Of a DNA stretch of 12,999 bases, positions 7,398 through 12,858 are shown piece after piece. Source of the stretch: an uncultured Allomuricauda sp. (GTDB lineage Bacteria > Bacteroidota > Bacteroidia > Flavobacteriales > Flavobacteriaceae); NCBI GenBank assembly GCA_937911965.1, contig CALDPL010000509.1, positions 1 to 12,999 of the forward strand, in the 5' to 3' direction. Made by a program: the position numbers and the translations under genes. Each line of letters opens with the position of its first letter. The stretch's first letter is position 1. A model generated the notes under the pieces. The model was not told the origin of the DNA, did no database searches, and saw only the letters and a program-made list of their open reading frames with translations.

Positions 7398-7838
7398 TTA
7401 TTTGGAATGCCTGCTCACCTGAATATGTGTCACGAGCCAAGTACCGGACTTGAACTGCCAGATTCGACTGCTCGTTTCCCGTATGGTGTCCTGTTCCGAT
7501 TTTAAGTAGTATTGCTCTACATAATCGAAGCCGACCGAGGGTTGAATGAGGTATTGCCGGGAATAAATGTCCAAGGTGTTTTTAGGTTCGATGTAGGAGC
7601 AATAGTCCAATATATTCTGATAGGTGAAGGCTTGGCCGTTTTCAAAAAAGAGAATGTCCCTATCGATCATGTCATTTCTGTCGTCACAGTCCCCGGCCGT
7701 GATATACAGTTCGTGAAAACGGGTCGCTTTTTTTATGAAATCTTCTTCTAATTGCTTCAAGTCCCTTTTATCATTGGAACACGAAATCAAGAGAATTGCA
7801 AAGGGGAAAAAAAGGGGTTGTATCTTTCCTTTTTTCAA
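7398..7838 (-). CDS. Small lipoprotein with NTF2/SnoaL-like pattern
   Basis: From a TTG at 7838 this encodes 146 residues beginning with a basic lipoprotein signal: KKGKIQP, then LFFPFAILLISC with Cys20. The only upstream ATG (7904) adds 22 residues in front of the signal, which would be abnormal, so I prefer the TTG start, although TTG starts are a minority. After the signal come a helix (DLKQLEEDFIKKATRFHELY), a loop rich in Asp and strands, with RETSSRIWQFKSGTWLVTHI near the C-terminus. That ending, with a Trp in both of the last strands, is typical of NTF2-like/SnoaL/DUF4440 proteins, so a cone-shaped fold is likely but not certain. No catalytic role can be assigned. It is cotranscribed with the amidohydrolase (7-base gap) and may act with it in the periplasm. 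Confidence 0.72.
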   Translation of the reverse strand: MKKGKIQPLFFPFAILLISCSNDKRDLKQLEEDFIKKATRFHELYITAGDCDDRNDMIDRDILFFENGQAFTYQNILDYCSYIEPKNTLDIYSRQYLIQPSVGFDYVEQYYLKSEQDTIRETSSRIWQFKSGTWLVTHIQVSRHSK

Positions 7839-8197
7839 TTTGCGGATACTTGGAGAAATAATATCGGCAATGACCGGTAATGGGCATTTTGATGGGCGTC
7901 CCATGGTGGTATAGGTTAGATGACAAAGTTCGGCGGTGATGCGCCGGTCAAGGGGTTTTGTATGTTTGTCCCTATAGGGAGCCGGGTAGGCTTGCTCCCT
8001 TTATCCTTCGACCGGGGCCGGGTTCCTATCCGGGTCTCGGTTGACACGCGATGGGGGGGTCCGTGTCCATTCCAAATTGCCTCTTCGACGCCATTGATTT
8101 CAATCGTGCCGGGGCAATCACTCTGAAAAGTAGTGAAATCCGATTAAAGGCAGCGTCTCTTTGCCCGAAAAAAATCCAAAAATATGGGGCAATCGGT
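7839..8197. other. GC-rich stretch without a recognised gene
   Basis: I see no credible gene here. Frames on both strands stay open for 60 or more codons, but they lack recognisable protein features, as expected in GC-rich DNA where stop codons are rare. The core (about 7930-8060) is clearly richer in GC than the genes around it. It contains a perfect palindrome CCCTATAGGG (7970-7979), an overlapping inverted repeat AGGGAGC/GCTCCCT (7976-7982 and 7994-8000), and repeated CCGGG blocks. The part near 7839-7904 may contain the promoter or N-terminus of the NTF2-like lipoprotein gene. Confidence 0.45.
7970..8000. repeat. Overlapping palindrome and inverted repeat in the GC-rich gap
   Basis: CCCTATAGGG (7970-7979) is a perfect 10-bp palindrome. 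Its right arm is shared with a 7-bp inverted repeat, AGGGAGC at 7976-7982 against GCTCCCT at 7994-8000, with an 11-base loop. The two folds are mutually exclusive. There is no T-run on either side that would make it a standard intrinsic terminator. It could be a structured RNA leader, a protein-binding site or chance in GC-rich DNA. Confidence 0.4.
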
Positions 8198-8668
8198 TCA
8201 TTTAAGCTCCGAAAGCACCAATTTCTTCTGGCTCAAAGTGTTCTTCATGGCCTTTTCCCTTACTTTGGGATCATCGCTATGGATCAATTCAAAATATTCA
8301 GTGGGGACAACCTGCCAGGACAGGCCGTATTTGTCCTTGCACCATCCACAGGAACCTTCTTCCCCACCATTGGAAGTAAGGGCCTGCCAATAGTAATCCG
8401 TCTCAGCCTGGTCCTTGGTGTTGATCACAAATGAAACCGCTTCGTTGAACTTGAACAGGGGGCCGGCGGCCAATATGCTGAATTCCAAACCTGCAACTTC
8501 AAATACAGCGGTCTCCAAACCGAGATCGTTTCCGCTTTCGTCATGGTCAAACTTGCGAAAATCCTTCAAGGTGCCATCCTTGAAAATGGATAGGTAGTAG
8601 GCTGCCACAGCCCTGGCATCTTTTTCCACCCACAGACAGGGGGTGATCTTTTGAATTGCTTTGCTCAT
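8198..8668 (-). CDS. PhnB-like VOC family protein
   Basis: A 156-aa protein of the PhnB-like subgroup of the vicinal oxygen chelate (glyoxalase/bleomycin resistance) superfamily, often annotated as 3-demethylubiquinone-9 3-methyltransferase-like (PF06983). Typical parts are ITPCLWVEKDARAVAAYYLS (8-27), GLEFSILAAGPLFKFNEAVSF (60-80), the DQAETDYYWQALTSNGGEEG helix and turn (86-105), SCGWCKDKYGLSWQVVP (106-122) and the closing helix DPKVREKAMKNTL. Its catalytic role in this subgroup is unclear; the methyltransferase name is not supported biochemically for most members. It is the last gene of the ArsR-AHSA1-VOC operon, 53 bases after the AHSA1 stop, and so should be controlled by the operator at 9554-9595. 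Confidence 0.9.
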   Translation of the reverse strand: MSKAIQKITPCLWVEKDARAVAAYYLSIFKDGTLKDFRKFDHDESGNDLGLETAVFEVAGLEFSILAAGPLFKFNEAVSFVINTKDQAETDYYWQALTSNGGEEGSCGWCKDKYGLSWQVVPTEYFELIHSDDPKVREKAMKNTLSQKKLVLSELK

Positions 8669-8721
8669 CGTATTGGGTTTTTAATTGTTGTGATCGGTTT
8701 ATGGGATATTTTTGGACTGTT

Positions 8722-9222
8722 TTATTTCAAGCTCGTCAAAATACTGTCCAATTCGTTCAAGGTTGCGGTGAAACCTTCCTTGAAGCCCATTTCCATCATT
8801 CGTTCCATTCGTTCCAGGGATTCATTGTAGATTGAAATATCGACTTTCGTCCTGCCATTTTCTTCCGTGAAACTCAAATCCCAATCGGAACCCGGCAGAT
8901 GGGGGGTCTGATCCTCATCCGCGAACACGCTCAAAAACTTGAAATTGGTTTTTGGGGTGATGGAAGTGTATTGTTGGAGTTGCCACATCTGCTTTCCCTC
9001 GGGGCTGACCATGGCGTAGAATCTACGTCCCCCGACCTTGAATTCCATCACTTTGGTTTTTGAAAGAAAGGGTTTGGGGGCCCACCATTGGTCAAGCAAT
9101 TCCTTTTTGGTAAAAGCATCCCAAACCAGGGATAGTCCGGCTGCAAATTCCTTGGTCACATAGACTGTTTTTTTGGATTTGTCAACCCTGAAGTTGAATG
9201 ATGAATTTGTGCTCATCCTCAT
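8722..9222 (-). CDS. AHSA1/SRPBCC domain protein
   Basis: A 166-aa protein of the AHSA1-like branch (activator of Hsp90 ATPase homologue, C-terminal-like; START/SRPBCC fold), whose members have a helix-grip pocket for small hydrophobic ligands. Characteristic parts are [20 protein letters not shown] (20-39), [12 protein letters not shown] (41-52), the beta segment [18 protein letters not shown], the [19 protein letters not shown] strands, and the long C-terminal helix [20 protein letters not shown]. The ligand is unknown. ATG at 9222 lies one base after the ArsR stop; a second ATG at 9216 is also possible. In both cases coupling to ArsR translation is likely. ArsR plus SRPBCC pairs of this kind are common in Bacteroidota and Actinobacteria. 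Confidence 0.92.
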   Translation of the reverse strand: MRMSTNSSFNFRVDKSKKTVYVTKEFAAGLSLVWDAFTKKELLDQWWAPKPFLSKTKVMEFKVGGRRFYAMVSPEGKQMWQLQQYTSITPKTNFKFLSVFADEDQTPHLPGSDWDLSFTEENGRTKVDISIYNESLERMERMMEMGFKEGFTATLNELDSILTSLK

Positions 9223-9223
9223 T

Positions 9224-9532
9224 TTATTTGATTGTTGATAATAAATTGTCCAATTGATCGAATCGGTTTTCCCATAGGGTCCTGTATTGCTCCAACCATT
9301 TGTCCAACTCCTTCAATTTGTTGATTTCAAGACTATAGTAGATCTCTCTTCCCTGCTGTTCCTGACTTACGAGTTCACATTCTGTCAAAATGCGCAAATG
9401 TTTTGATACCGCCTGTCGGGTCGTATTGAAGTTTTCGGCAATTGCATTTGGGGTCATTGCCTGTACCGCGATCAAGGAAATGATGGCCCGTCTTGTCGGG
9501 TCCGCAATCGCTTGAAAAATGTCTCTTCTCAT
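9224..9532 (-). CDS. ArsR-family transcriptional repressor
   Basis: A 102-aa winged helix-turn-helix protein of the ArsR/SmtB family. The family's opening ([20 protein letters not shown]) is at 6-25, the HTH ([20 protein letters not shown]) at 29-48 and the beta-wing ([11 protein letters not shown]) at 60-70, followed by a C-terminal dimerisation helix ([19 protein letters not shown]). The metal-sensing ELCVCDL-type cysteine motif is absent; the only Cys is C52, so this is not a classical arsenic or zinc sensor. It belongs to the small ArsR group paired with SRPBCC genes, where the inducer is usually unknown. It heads the ArsR-AHSA1-VOC operon and is preceded by the dyad operator overlapping its promoter, so negative autoregulation is likely. 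Confidence 0.93.
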   Translation of the reverse strand: MRRDIFQAIADPTRRAIISLIAVQAMTPNAIAENFNTTRQAVSKHLRILTECELVSQEQQGREIYYSLEINKLKELDKWLEQYRTLWENRFDQLDNLLSTIK

Positions 9533-9553
9533 TGCACCTTTTTAAAACTTAGT

Positions 9554-9595
9554 GAAACCTATCGGTTGCAAATATAAGTGCAACCTTTCGGTTTC
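9554..9595. promoter_or_regulatory. ArsR operator: 42-bp dyad over the promoter
   Basis: Two 17-base arms face each other across 8 bases. The left arm (9554-9570) is GAAACC, TATC, GGTTGCA. The right arm (9579-9595) is TGCAACC, TTTC, GGTTTC. The right arm matches the reverse complement of the left at 14 of 17 positions, all mismatches being in the 4-base spacer inside the arm. The inner 7-base arms (GGTTGCA/TGCAACC) are perfect. Each arm is itself a small AACC-N4-GGTT palindrome. The dyad axis falls on the -7 box, so a bound dimer (or two dimers) would block RNA polymerase. This fits an autorepressing ArsR protein. Confidence 0.75.
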
Positions 9596-9600
9596 CCAAA
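9569..9600 (-). promoter_or_regulatory. Bacteroidota promoter of the ArsR-AHSA1-VOC operon
   Basis: On the minus strand TTTG (plus 9597-9600) is followed after exactly 20 bases by TATATTTG (plus 9569-9576), a full match to the -33/-7 consensus (TTTG, 17-23 bases, TAnnTTTG). The predicted start of transcription is near 9562, about 30 bases before the ArsR ATG at 9532. This is the best promoter in the window, and its -7 box is at the centre of the operator dyad. Confidence 0.75.
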
Positions 9601-9685
9601 TTTATTTTCATTTTTTTCTAAGGTGGAAGGTTGAATTGGGATCCTTTGACTCGGAGTGTTTGGTCAGTTCTTGGTGTTCCCCATT

Positions 9686-10237
9686 TTACTTGGGCATTGG
9701 TGCATAGTACAATACAATGGCCCCTGAACCCAATACTTTTGTATTGTGGAGTTTCAACATGATCTTGGCCGCAATGTCATCAAAAAGAAACATGCCTTTC
9801 CCTTCGATGACCGGGTGGACACAAATTTGAAATTCATCGATGAGATTGCTGTTGAGAAGTTGGACGATCAAACTGCGGCTTCCAACAAGAATGTCTTTTT
9901 CCTGTTGCTGTTTGAGCTCCAAAACCATTTTATCAAGGGGTTTGTTCGCAAGTTTTGCACTGTCCCAACCGCTGTCCGTTAGGGTATTGGAGAAGACAAT
10001 CTTTTGGATCTTGTCTATTGAACTAGCAAAGTCGTCCATCGACCTGTCCCCTGAAGGATTTTGCAGAAGGGTTTGCCAAAACTTCATAAGTTTGTAGGTG
10101 GTCCTTCCATATAAAATGGTTCCCGCATGATCCAAAAGGTTGGAATAATGTTGGTGCAGTCCTTCGTCCGCAATTCCTGTGGTATGGTCACATACCCCAT
10201 CAAGGGTCATATTGAATGCCGCTATTACTTTTCCCAT
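9686..10237 (-). CDS. RibD C-terminal / dihydrofolate reductase-family protein
   Basis: A 183-aa protein of the RibD C-terminal (DHFR-like fold) family, predicted NAD(P)H-dependent reductases widespread as stand-alone proteins whose substrates are mostly unknown. Landmarks: N-terminal strand and loop GKVIAAFNMTLDGVCDHT (2-19), the GRTTY nucleotide-site motif (44-48), DILVGSRSLIVQLLNSNLID (115-134) containing the family's glycine turn and L-I-D-E signature, and HPVIEGKGMFLF (141-152). It is too short to be a bifunctional riboflavin enzyme and is not folate DHFR (FolA). ATG at 10237 is chosen; the longer frame begins with TTG at 10243, inside the stop region of the upstream small gene. The start is only two bases after the stop of the 56-aa membrane protein gene, so coupling is likely. 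Confidence 0.9.
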   Translation of the reverse strand: MGKVIAAFNMTLDGVCDHTTGIADEGLHQHYSNLLDHAGTILYGRTTYKLMKFWQTLLQNPSGDRSMDDFASSIDKIQKIVFSNTLTDSGWDSAKLANKPLDKMVLELKQQQEKDILVGSRSLIVQLLNSNLIDEFQICVHPVIEGKGMFLFDDIAAKIMLKLHNTKVLGSGAIVLYYAPMPK

Positions 10238-10239
10238 AT

Positions 10240-10410
10240 TCAATACATCAAGGTTGCCACAACAATAACGGAAATCAGGACCAATAAATTGGCCAAGGCC
10301 ATTCTCAGGAACTGCCTCATAGCGGTTCGATTGATTAAAAATGGAGTACGACCAAAACTACTGTTTTTTGAATAAGCAGGTCCAGGACCTCCCGTATCGC
10401 CGTGGGCCAT
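10240..10410 (-). CDS. 56-aa small protein with a C-terminal membrane helix
   Basis: A short minus-strand frame from ATG (10410) to TGA (10240-10242) encodes 56 residues. The first 35 are polar, with a Gly/Pro-rich start (MAHGDTGGPGPAYS) and a basic, Asn-containing middle (SFGRTPFLINRTAMRQ). Residues 36-54 (RMALANLLVLISVIVVATLM) form one long hydrophobic helix that ends two residues before the C-terminus, the layout of a small tail-anchored or Nout/Cin membrane protein. The TGA is two bases before the ATG of the reductase gene (TGA-AT-ATG), and the upstream VOC stop is 33 bases away, so it fits neatly as a middle gene of a minus-strand run. I do not recognise a family. The clean helix and tight spacing favour a real gene; chance cannot be excluded for a frame this short. 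Confidence 0.5.
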   Translation of the reverse strand: MAHGDTGGPGPAYSKNSSFGRTPFLINRTAMRQFLRMALANLLVLISVIVVATLMY

Positions 10411-10443
10411 ACTTTCCGGAACACAACCTGGGTACCGTTCCGT

Positions 10444-10857
10444 TCATTTGGTACGTCCTTCCACTATCTTATCGTATTCAATGTCATTCGGCTCCCACAA
10501 TTCCAACTTGTTTCCCTCGATGTCCATGATATGGGCAAATTTGCCGTACTGAAAAGATTCCACTTCACCAATTATGGTTACCCCCTGTCTTTTTAGTTCC
10601 CCGATCAACCGATCCAGGTCCTCCACCCTATAATTGATCATAAATTCCTTTTGGGACGGTTCAAAATGCGAACTGTTCTCCGCGGAAGGACTCCACTGCG
10701 TAAATCCTTTTTTAGTGGGATCCCCCTGTTGTCGCCATTCAAAATTGGTGCCCCATCCGTCGGTGTCAAGTCCTAAATTCCTCTTGTACCATTCCTTCAT
10801 TTTATCGGGATTCCGGCATTTGAAAAAAATGCCTCCCAAACCAGTTACCTTTTTCAT
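10444..10857 (-). CDS. VOC family (glyoxalase/bleomycin-resistance-like) protein
   Basis: A 137-aa single-chain VOC protein made of two beta-alpha-beta-beta-beta halves. Numbered from ATG at 10857: GLGGIFFKCRNPDKMKEWYK (6-25), RNLGLDTDGWGTNFEW in the first half, and FMINYRVEDLDRLIGELKRQ, GVTIIGEVESFQYGKFAHIM and DIEGNKLELWEP in the second. The terminal LELWEP carries the Glu commonly used as a metal ligand. The longer frame opens at 10935 but adds 26 unrelated residues, while MKKVTGLGG is the normal family start. Activity and substrate are unknown. It is 106 bases after the NTF2-like gene and 33 bases before the small membrane protein gene. Confidence 0.88.
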   Translation of the reverse strand: MKKVTGLGGIFFKCRNPDKMKEWYKRNLGLDTDGWGTNFEWRQQGDPTKKGFTQWSPSAENSSHFEPSQKEFMINYRVEDLDRLIGELKRQGVTIIGEVESFQYGKFAHIMDIEGNKLELWEPNDIEYDKIVEGRTK

Positions 10858-10963
10858 ATCCAATGCGTTTTCAAATGGTAAATTCAATAATAGCGACCAT
10901 CCGCCAAGAGCCCCAAGACGGCAATTGGTGGTCATCCCAGTGGAAAGCTACAATTTTTAATCG

Positions 10964-11428
10964 CTACCAGAATTCCATAATACGGGATATTCTCCCCTTT
11001 TCAAACTCAAATAGGGTCATTTGGGGCTCCCCTTGCTCGAGTACATCCCCCTTTTTTTCAATAAAGTGTTTTTGGACGGCACAGGCATTCAATCCAGTGA
11101 TTTTTTTGGCGATTTTAATGTCAGCAATACTCCCGTCATAAGCTCCATTTTTTTGATTCCTGAGATATCCGACATACAGGTCCTCCCGGGTGTAGGTCCC
11201 CCCATATTTTGGATGGACGTATACAAACTCATCCGTAAAAAGATCAAAGAGCCTATCGACATCCTCCACTGTCGAGTTCGGTTGGAATATAATACTATTC
11301 AGTTCGTAATATTTCCCAATCACTGCATTCAATGAATCCTTGTGGGCCGTTGTGGCATCCTGTGCGAAGAGGCCGGTTGAAAATAAGATCAAAAAAATGG
11401 AAGCTGAAATTCTCAAATGGGTTCTCAT
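10964..11428 (-). CDS. Secreted NTF2-like (SnoaL/DUF4440-type) protein
   Basis: A 154-aa protein with a Sec signal peptide (ISASIFLILFSTGLFAQD; signal peptidase I site likely after Ala22) and a single NTF2-like domain. Recognisable parts are the first helix (DSLNAVIGKYYELNSIIF), VEDVDRLFDLFTDEFVYVHP, where DEFVYVHP is the usual first strand, GTYTREDLYVGYLRNQKNGA, and the C-terminal strand pair TLFEFEKGRISRIMEFW, typical of SnoaL-like proteins. This is a periplasmic or outer-surface small protein, with no obvious catalytic residues to define an activity. It follows the GNAT gene with a 71-bp gap. Its sequence is only distantly similar to the other NTF2-like protein at 7398-7838. Confidence 0.87.
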   Translation of the reverse strand: MRTHLRISASIFLILFSTGLFAQDATTAHKDSLNAVIGKYYELNSIIFQPNSTVEDVDRLFDLFTDEFVYVHPKYGGTYTREDLYVGYLRNQKNGAYDGSIADIKIAKKITGLNACAVQKHFIEKKGDVLEQGEPQMTLFEFEKGRISRIMEFW

Positions 11429-11499
11429 AACTGATTGTTGTTTGGTTGAGATGAAACCTCAGACCGCGGAAATGGAGCCATGGACCGGGTTCGACTTTT

Positions 11500-12039
11500 T
11501 TAATCGCCTTTTAATTTGGAGTAAATGTCAATGTCCAGGAAAGCGCCATTTTTGATTTCACATTCCCTCATGGTGCCCTCTAGTTTGAAATCCATTTTTT
11601 CAATGGCCTTTTTGCACCTGTCGTTTTTACTGTCCACAAATCCCTCGATCCTATTTAAACCCAGACTCTCGAATCCGTGTTTACAGATCAATGGAAAAGC
11701 TTCTTGCATGAATCCTTTCCCCCAGAATTCGGGCAAGAGCCAAAATCCAATTTCAGCTTTTTTGTGTTTCTTGCTCAGTCCATTGAAACCTCCGGCTCCA
11801 TAAAAAATTCTGTTTTCACTTGAGCATATCCCCCACCAAATACCGGTCCCTGTTTGTTCCAGATTTTTGAACCAGTTCATTTGCTCTTCAACGGCTTTCA
11901 AATTGTCATAACCAACCCCATAATATCTTATTACTTCAGGATTTGAAAGACCATGGTATATGTTTTCAATGTCTTCTTGTTCTATCTGTCTCAATAAAAG
12001 CCGATCCGATCTTAAGGTTGGAAAGGAAATGGATTCCAT
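11500..12039 (-). CDS. GNAT family N-acetyltransferase (RimJ/RimL-like)
   Basis: A 179-aa GNAT acetyltransferase of the RimJ/RimL (Acetyltransf_3) type. Visible are the N-terminal TLRSDRLLLRQIEQEDIENI (8-27), the beta-bulge region AEIGFWLLPEFWGKGFMQEA (95-114) with the Q/R-x-x-G-x-G/A acetyl-CoA loop in the form FWGKGFM, GLNRIEGFVDSKNDRCKKAI (127-146), and EKMDFKLEGTMRE, which closes the fold. Members acetylate N-termini of ribosomal proteins or small-molecule amines; which applies here cannot be said. It is the last intact complete gene before the decayed zone. The ATG at 12039 is preceded by an AT-rich leader (CTATATA), and upstream lies a GC-rich patch at about 12068-12085. Confidence 0.9.
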   Translation of the reverse strand: MESISFPTLRSDRLLLRQIEQEDIENIYHGLSNPEVIRYYGVGYDNLKAVEEQMNWFKNLEQTGTGIWWGICSSENRIFYGAGGFNGLSKKHKKAEIGFWLLPEFWGKGFMQEAFPLICKHGFESLGLNRIEGFVDSKNDRCKKAIEKMDFKLEGTMRECEIKNGAFLDIDIYSKLKGD

Positions 12040-12309
12040 TATATAGTTTCATTGTCTCGGTTGTACTTCAGGGCCCGGGGCCGGCTTTTGCTCAATGCCG
12101 AATTTTAGGGTACTTTTGGTTTTCGGACCATTAAATTTAGTGTAAATTATTTTTATGGCCACACCTTTGCTCCTATTTTACAGGGTAGTTCAGGGGTCGA
12201 CCCTAGAAAATCGTTTCCATTTCTAGGTTCCATAATGCTTTCGACCCAATCCTTTTCCATGGACGCAGTCCCCTTGGCCCAAACCCCATGTAGGGGGTTG
12301 TGTATTTTG
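12040..12309. other. Non-coding region between GNAT gene and TfoX pseudogene
   Basis: I see no supported gene here. A minus-strand frame (12153-12356) overlaps the TfoX pseudogene out of frame. It contains a short HNPLHGV motif recalling the start of DUF2132/VF530-type proteins, but nothing after it fits, so it is not called. The region contains an 8-bp inverted repeat (12202-12227) and a GC-rich patch (about 12068-12085) with GGGCCC and GGCC repeats. Confidence 0.45.
12202..12227. repeat. Inverted repeat CCTAGAAA / TTTCTAGG
   Basis: CCTAGAAA (12202-12209) and TTTCTAGG (12220-12227) are perfect inverted copies with a 10-base loop. It lies about 80 bases downstream of the TfoX pseudogene on the minus strand. 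It could be a remnant terminator stem, but it lacks a following T-run in either direction. A protein-binding site is also possible. Confidence 0.4.
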
Positions 12310-12659
12310 TTAATCGTTTTTCCTTTTCGATGCTTTTGCCTTGTCGTTAAAATCAAGGCAAAGGTTCACCCAAAATTCAAAGTCTTTCTTGTTTTCATAT
12401 CCAATGGGTTCAACTTAGCAATAACCTTTGTATTGTTTCCCTTTCATTATCATGGGCAGGAAGCCCGTCCTTTTGGCCAATTCATTGGTTAAAGAAGGGT
12501 CGAATCGAGACATTAATCGATCCTTTCCCACATTGAAGCACATTTTTCCATTGACCAGAAAAGCCAAACCCCGAACATTTTCTTTTCTTCGATTTTTAGT
12601 CCCTGAATGCCTGAAAGACATTCCCTGGTCCTTTCCGCTAGATTGGTACTGTATGCGAT
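12310..12659 (-). pseudogene. TfoX/Sxy N-terminal-domain protein, pseudogene
   Basis: Translating in two minus frames recovers a nearly complete TfoX_N protein of about 116 residues, a family found as small stand-alone proteins in Bacteroidota and related to the competence regulator TfoX/Sxy. Three lesions are seen. (1) The expected Met before AYSTNLAERTREC is ATC (12657-12659), with an in-frame stop four codons upstream and no other start. (2) KIEEKKMFG and GLAFLVNGKMCFNVGKDRLM are in different frames; a G is missing from the G-run (plus C-run 12569-12572), because the family sequence is MFGGLAF. (3) After MIMKGKQYKGYC an in-frame TAA (12415-12417) replaces the expected Tyr codon, and the frame continues normally as VEPIGYENKKDFEFWVNLCL, then DFNDKAKASKRKND, to a TAA at 12310. 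The middle frame 12415-12621 by itself is only a fragment. Confidence 0.85.
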
Positions 12660-12720
12660 ATGAACCGGGTTTTAAAAGGATAATCCTGGATACAATATAT
12701 GATTTCCGATGGAAAATAGA

Positions 12721-12858
12721 TCAAGCTCCAAATTGCCGGAGGTGATGATCGAGATGTTTGTACATTCCAATGCTCCATTCCCTGGGTGTCATCTTGCCAA
12801 AAGAAGTTGTGGGTATTTCACAGCGATAACGCCACCGCTTCGGTGTCCTATTTTTCAT
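12721..12858 (-). pseudogene. C-terminal relic of a DUF1569 protein
   Basis: The minus strand encodes FGKMTPREWSIGMYKHLDHH followed by LRQFGA and a stop (12721-12723). This is the hallmark C-terminus of DUF1569 (DinB-like fold) proteins, which normally have about 150 residues. Upstream in the next frame, EAVALSL, a TGA, and NTHNFF continue the likely protein. Joining NTHNFF to GKMTPREW needs removal of one T from the CTTTT run, so both a frameshift and a stop are present and the N-terminal four fifths are missing. One frame stays open from an ATG at 12858 (45 residues), overlapping the preceding gene's stop as ATGA, but its first 20 residues (MKNRTPKRWRYRCEIPTTSF) look non-native, so I read it as a relic. 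A new 45-aa gene built on the remnant is less likely. Confidence 0.65.

Noticed and set aside
7920..8126. Plus-strand 68-aa frame and a start-less minus frame in the GC-rich gap.
   Set aside because: The open frames are explained by few stop codons in GC-rich DNA. There is no family match and, on the minus strand, no start codon.
8170..8197. Inverted repeat TTGCCC/GGGCAA just after the PhnB-like gene, considered as a terminator.
   Set aside because: The stem is six bases, the loop about 20, and no T-run follows the stem on the minus strand.
9224..9532. Arsenic or metal resistance role for the ArsR gene.
   Set aside because: The ELCVCDL-type metal site is absent and no arsenate reductase, efflux or metal genes are near. 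The SRPBCC/VOC partners point to another ArsR subgroup.
12153..12356. Minus-strand 67-aa frame with HNPLHGV, resembling the start of DUF2132/VF530 proteins.
   Set aside because: Only seven residues fit. The rest of the frame does not match, and its first part overlaps the better supported TfoX pseudogene out of frame.
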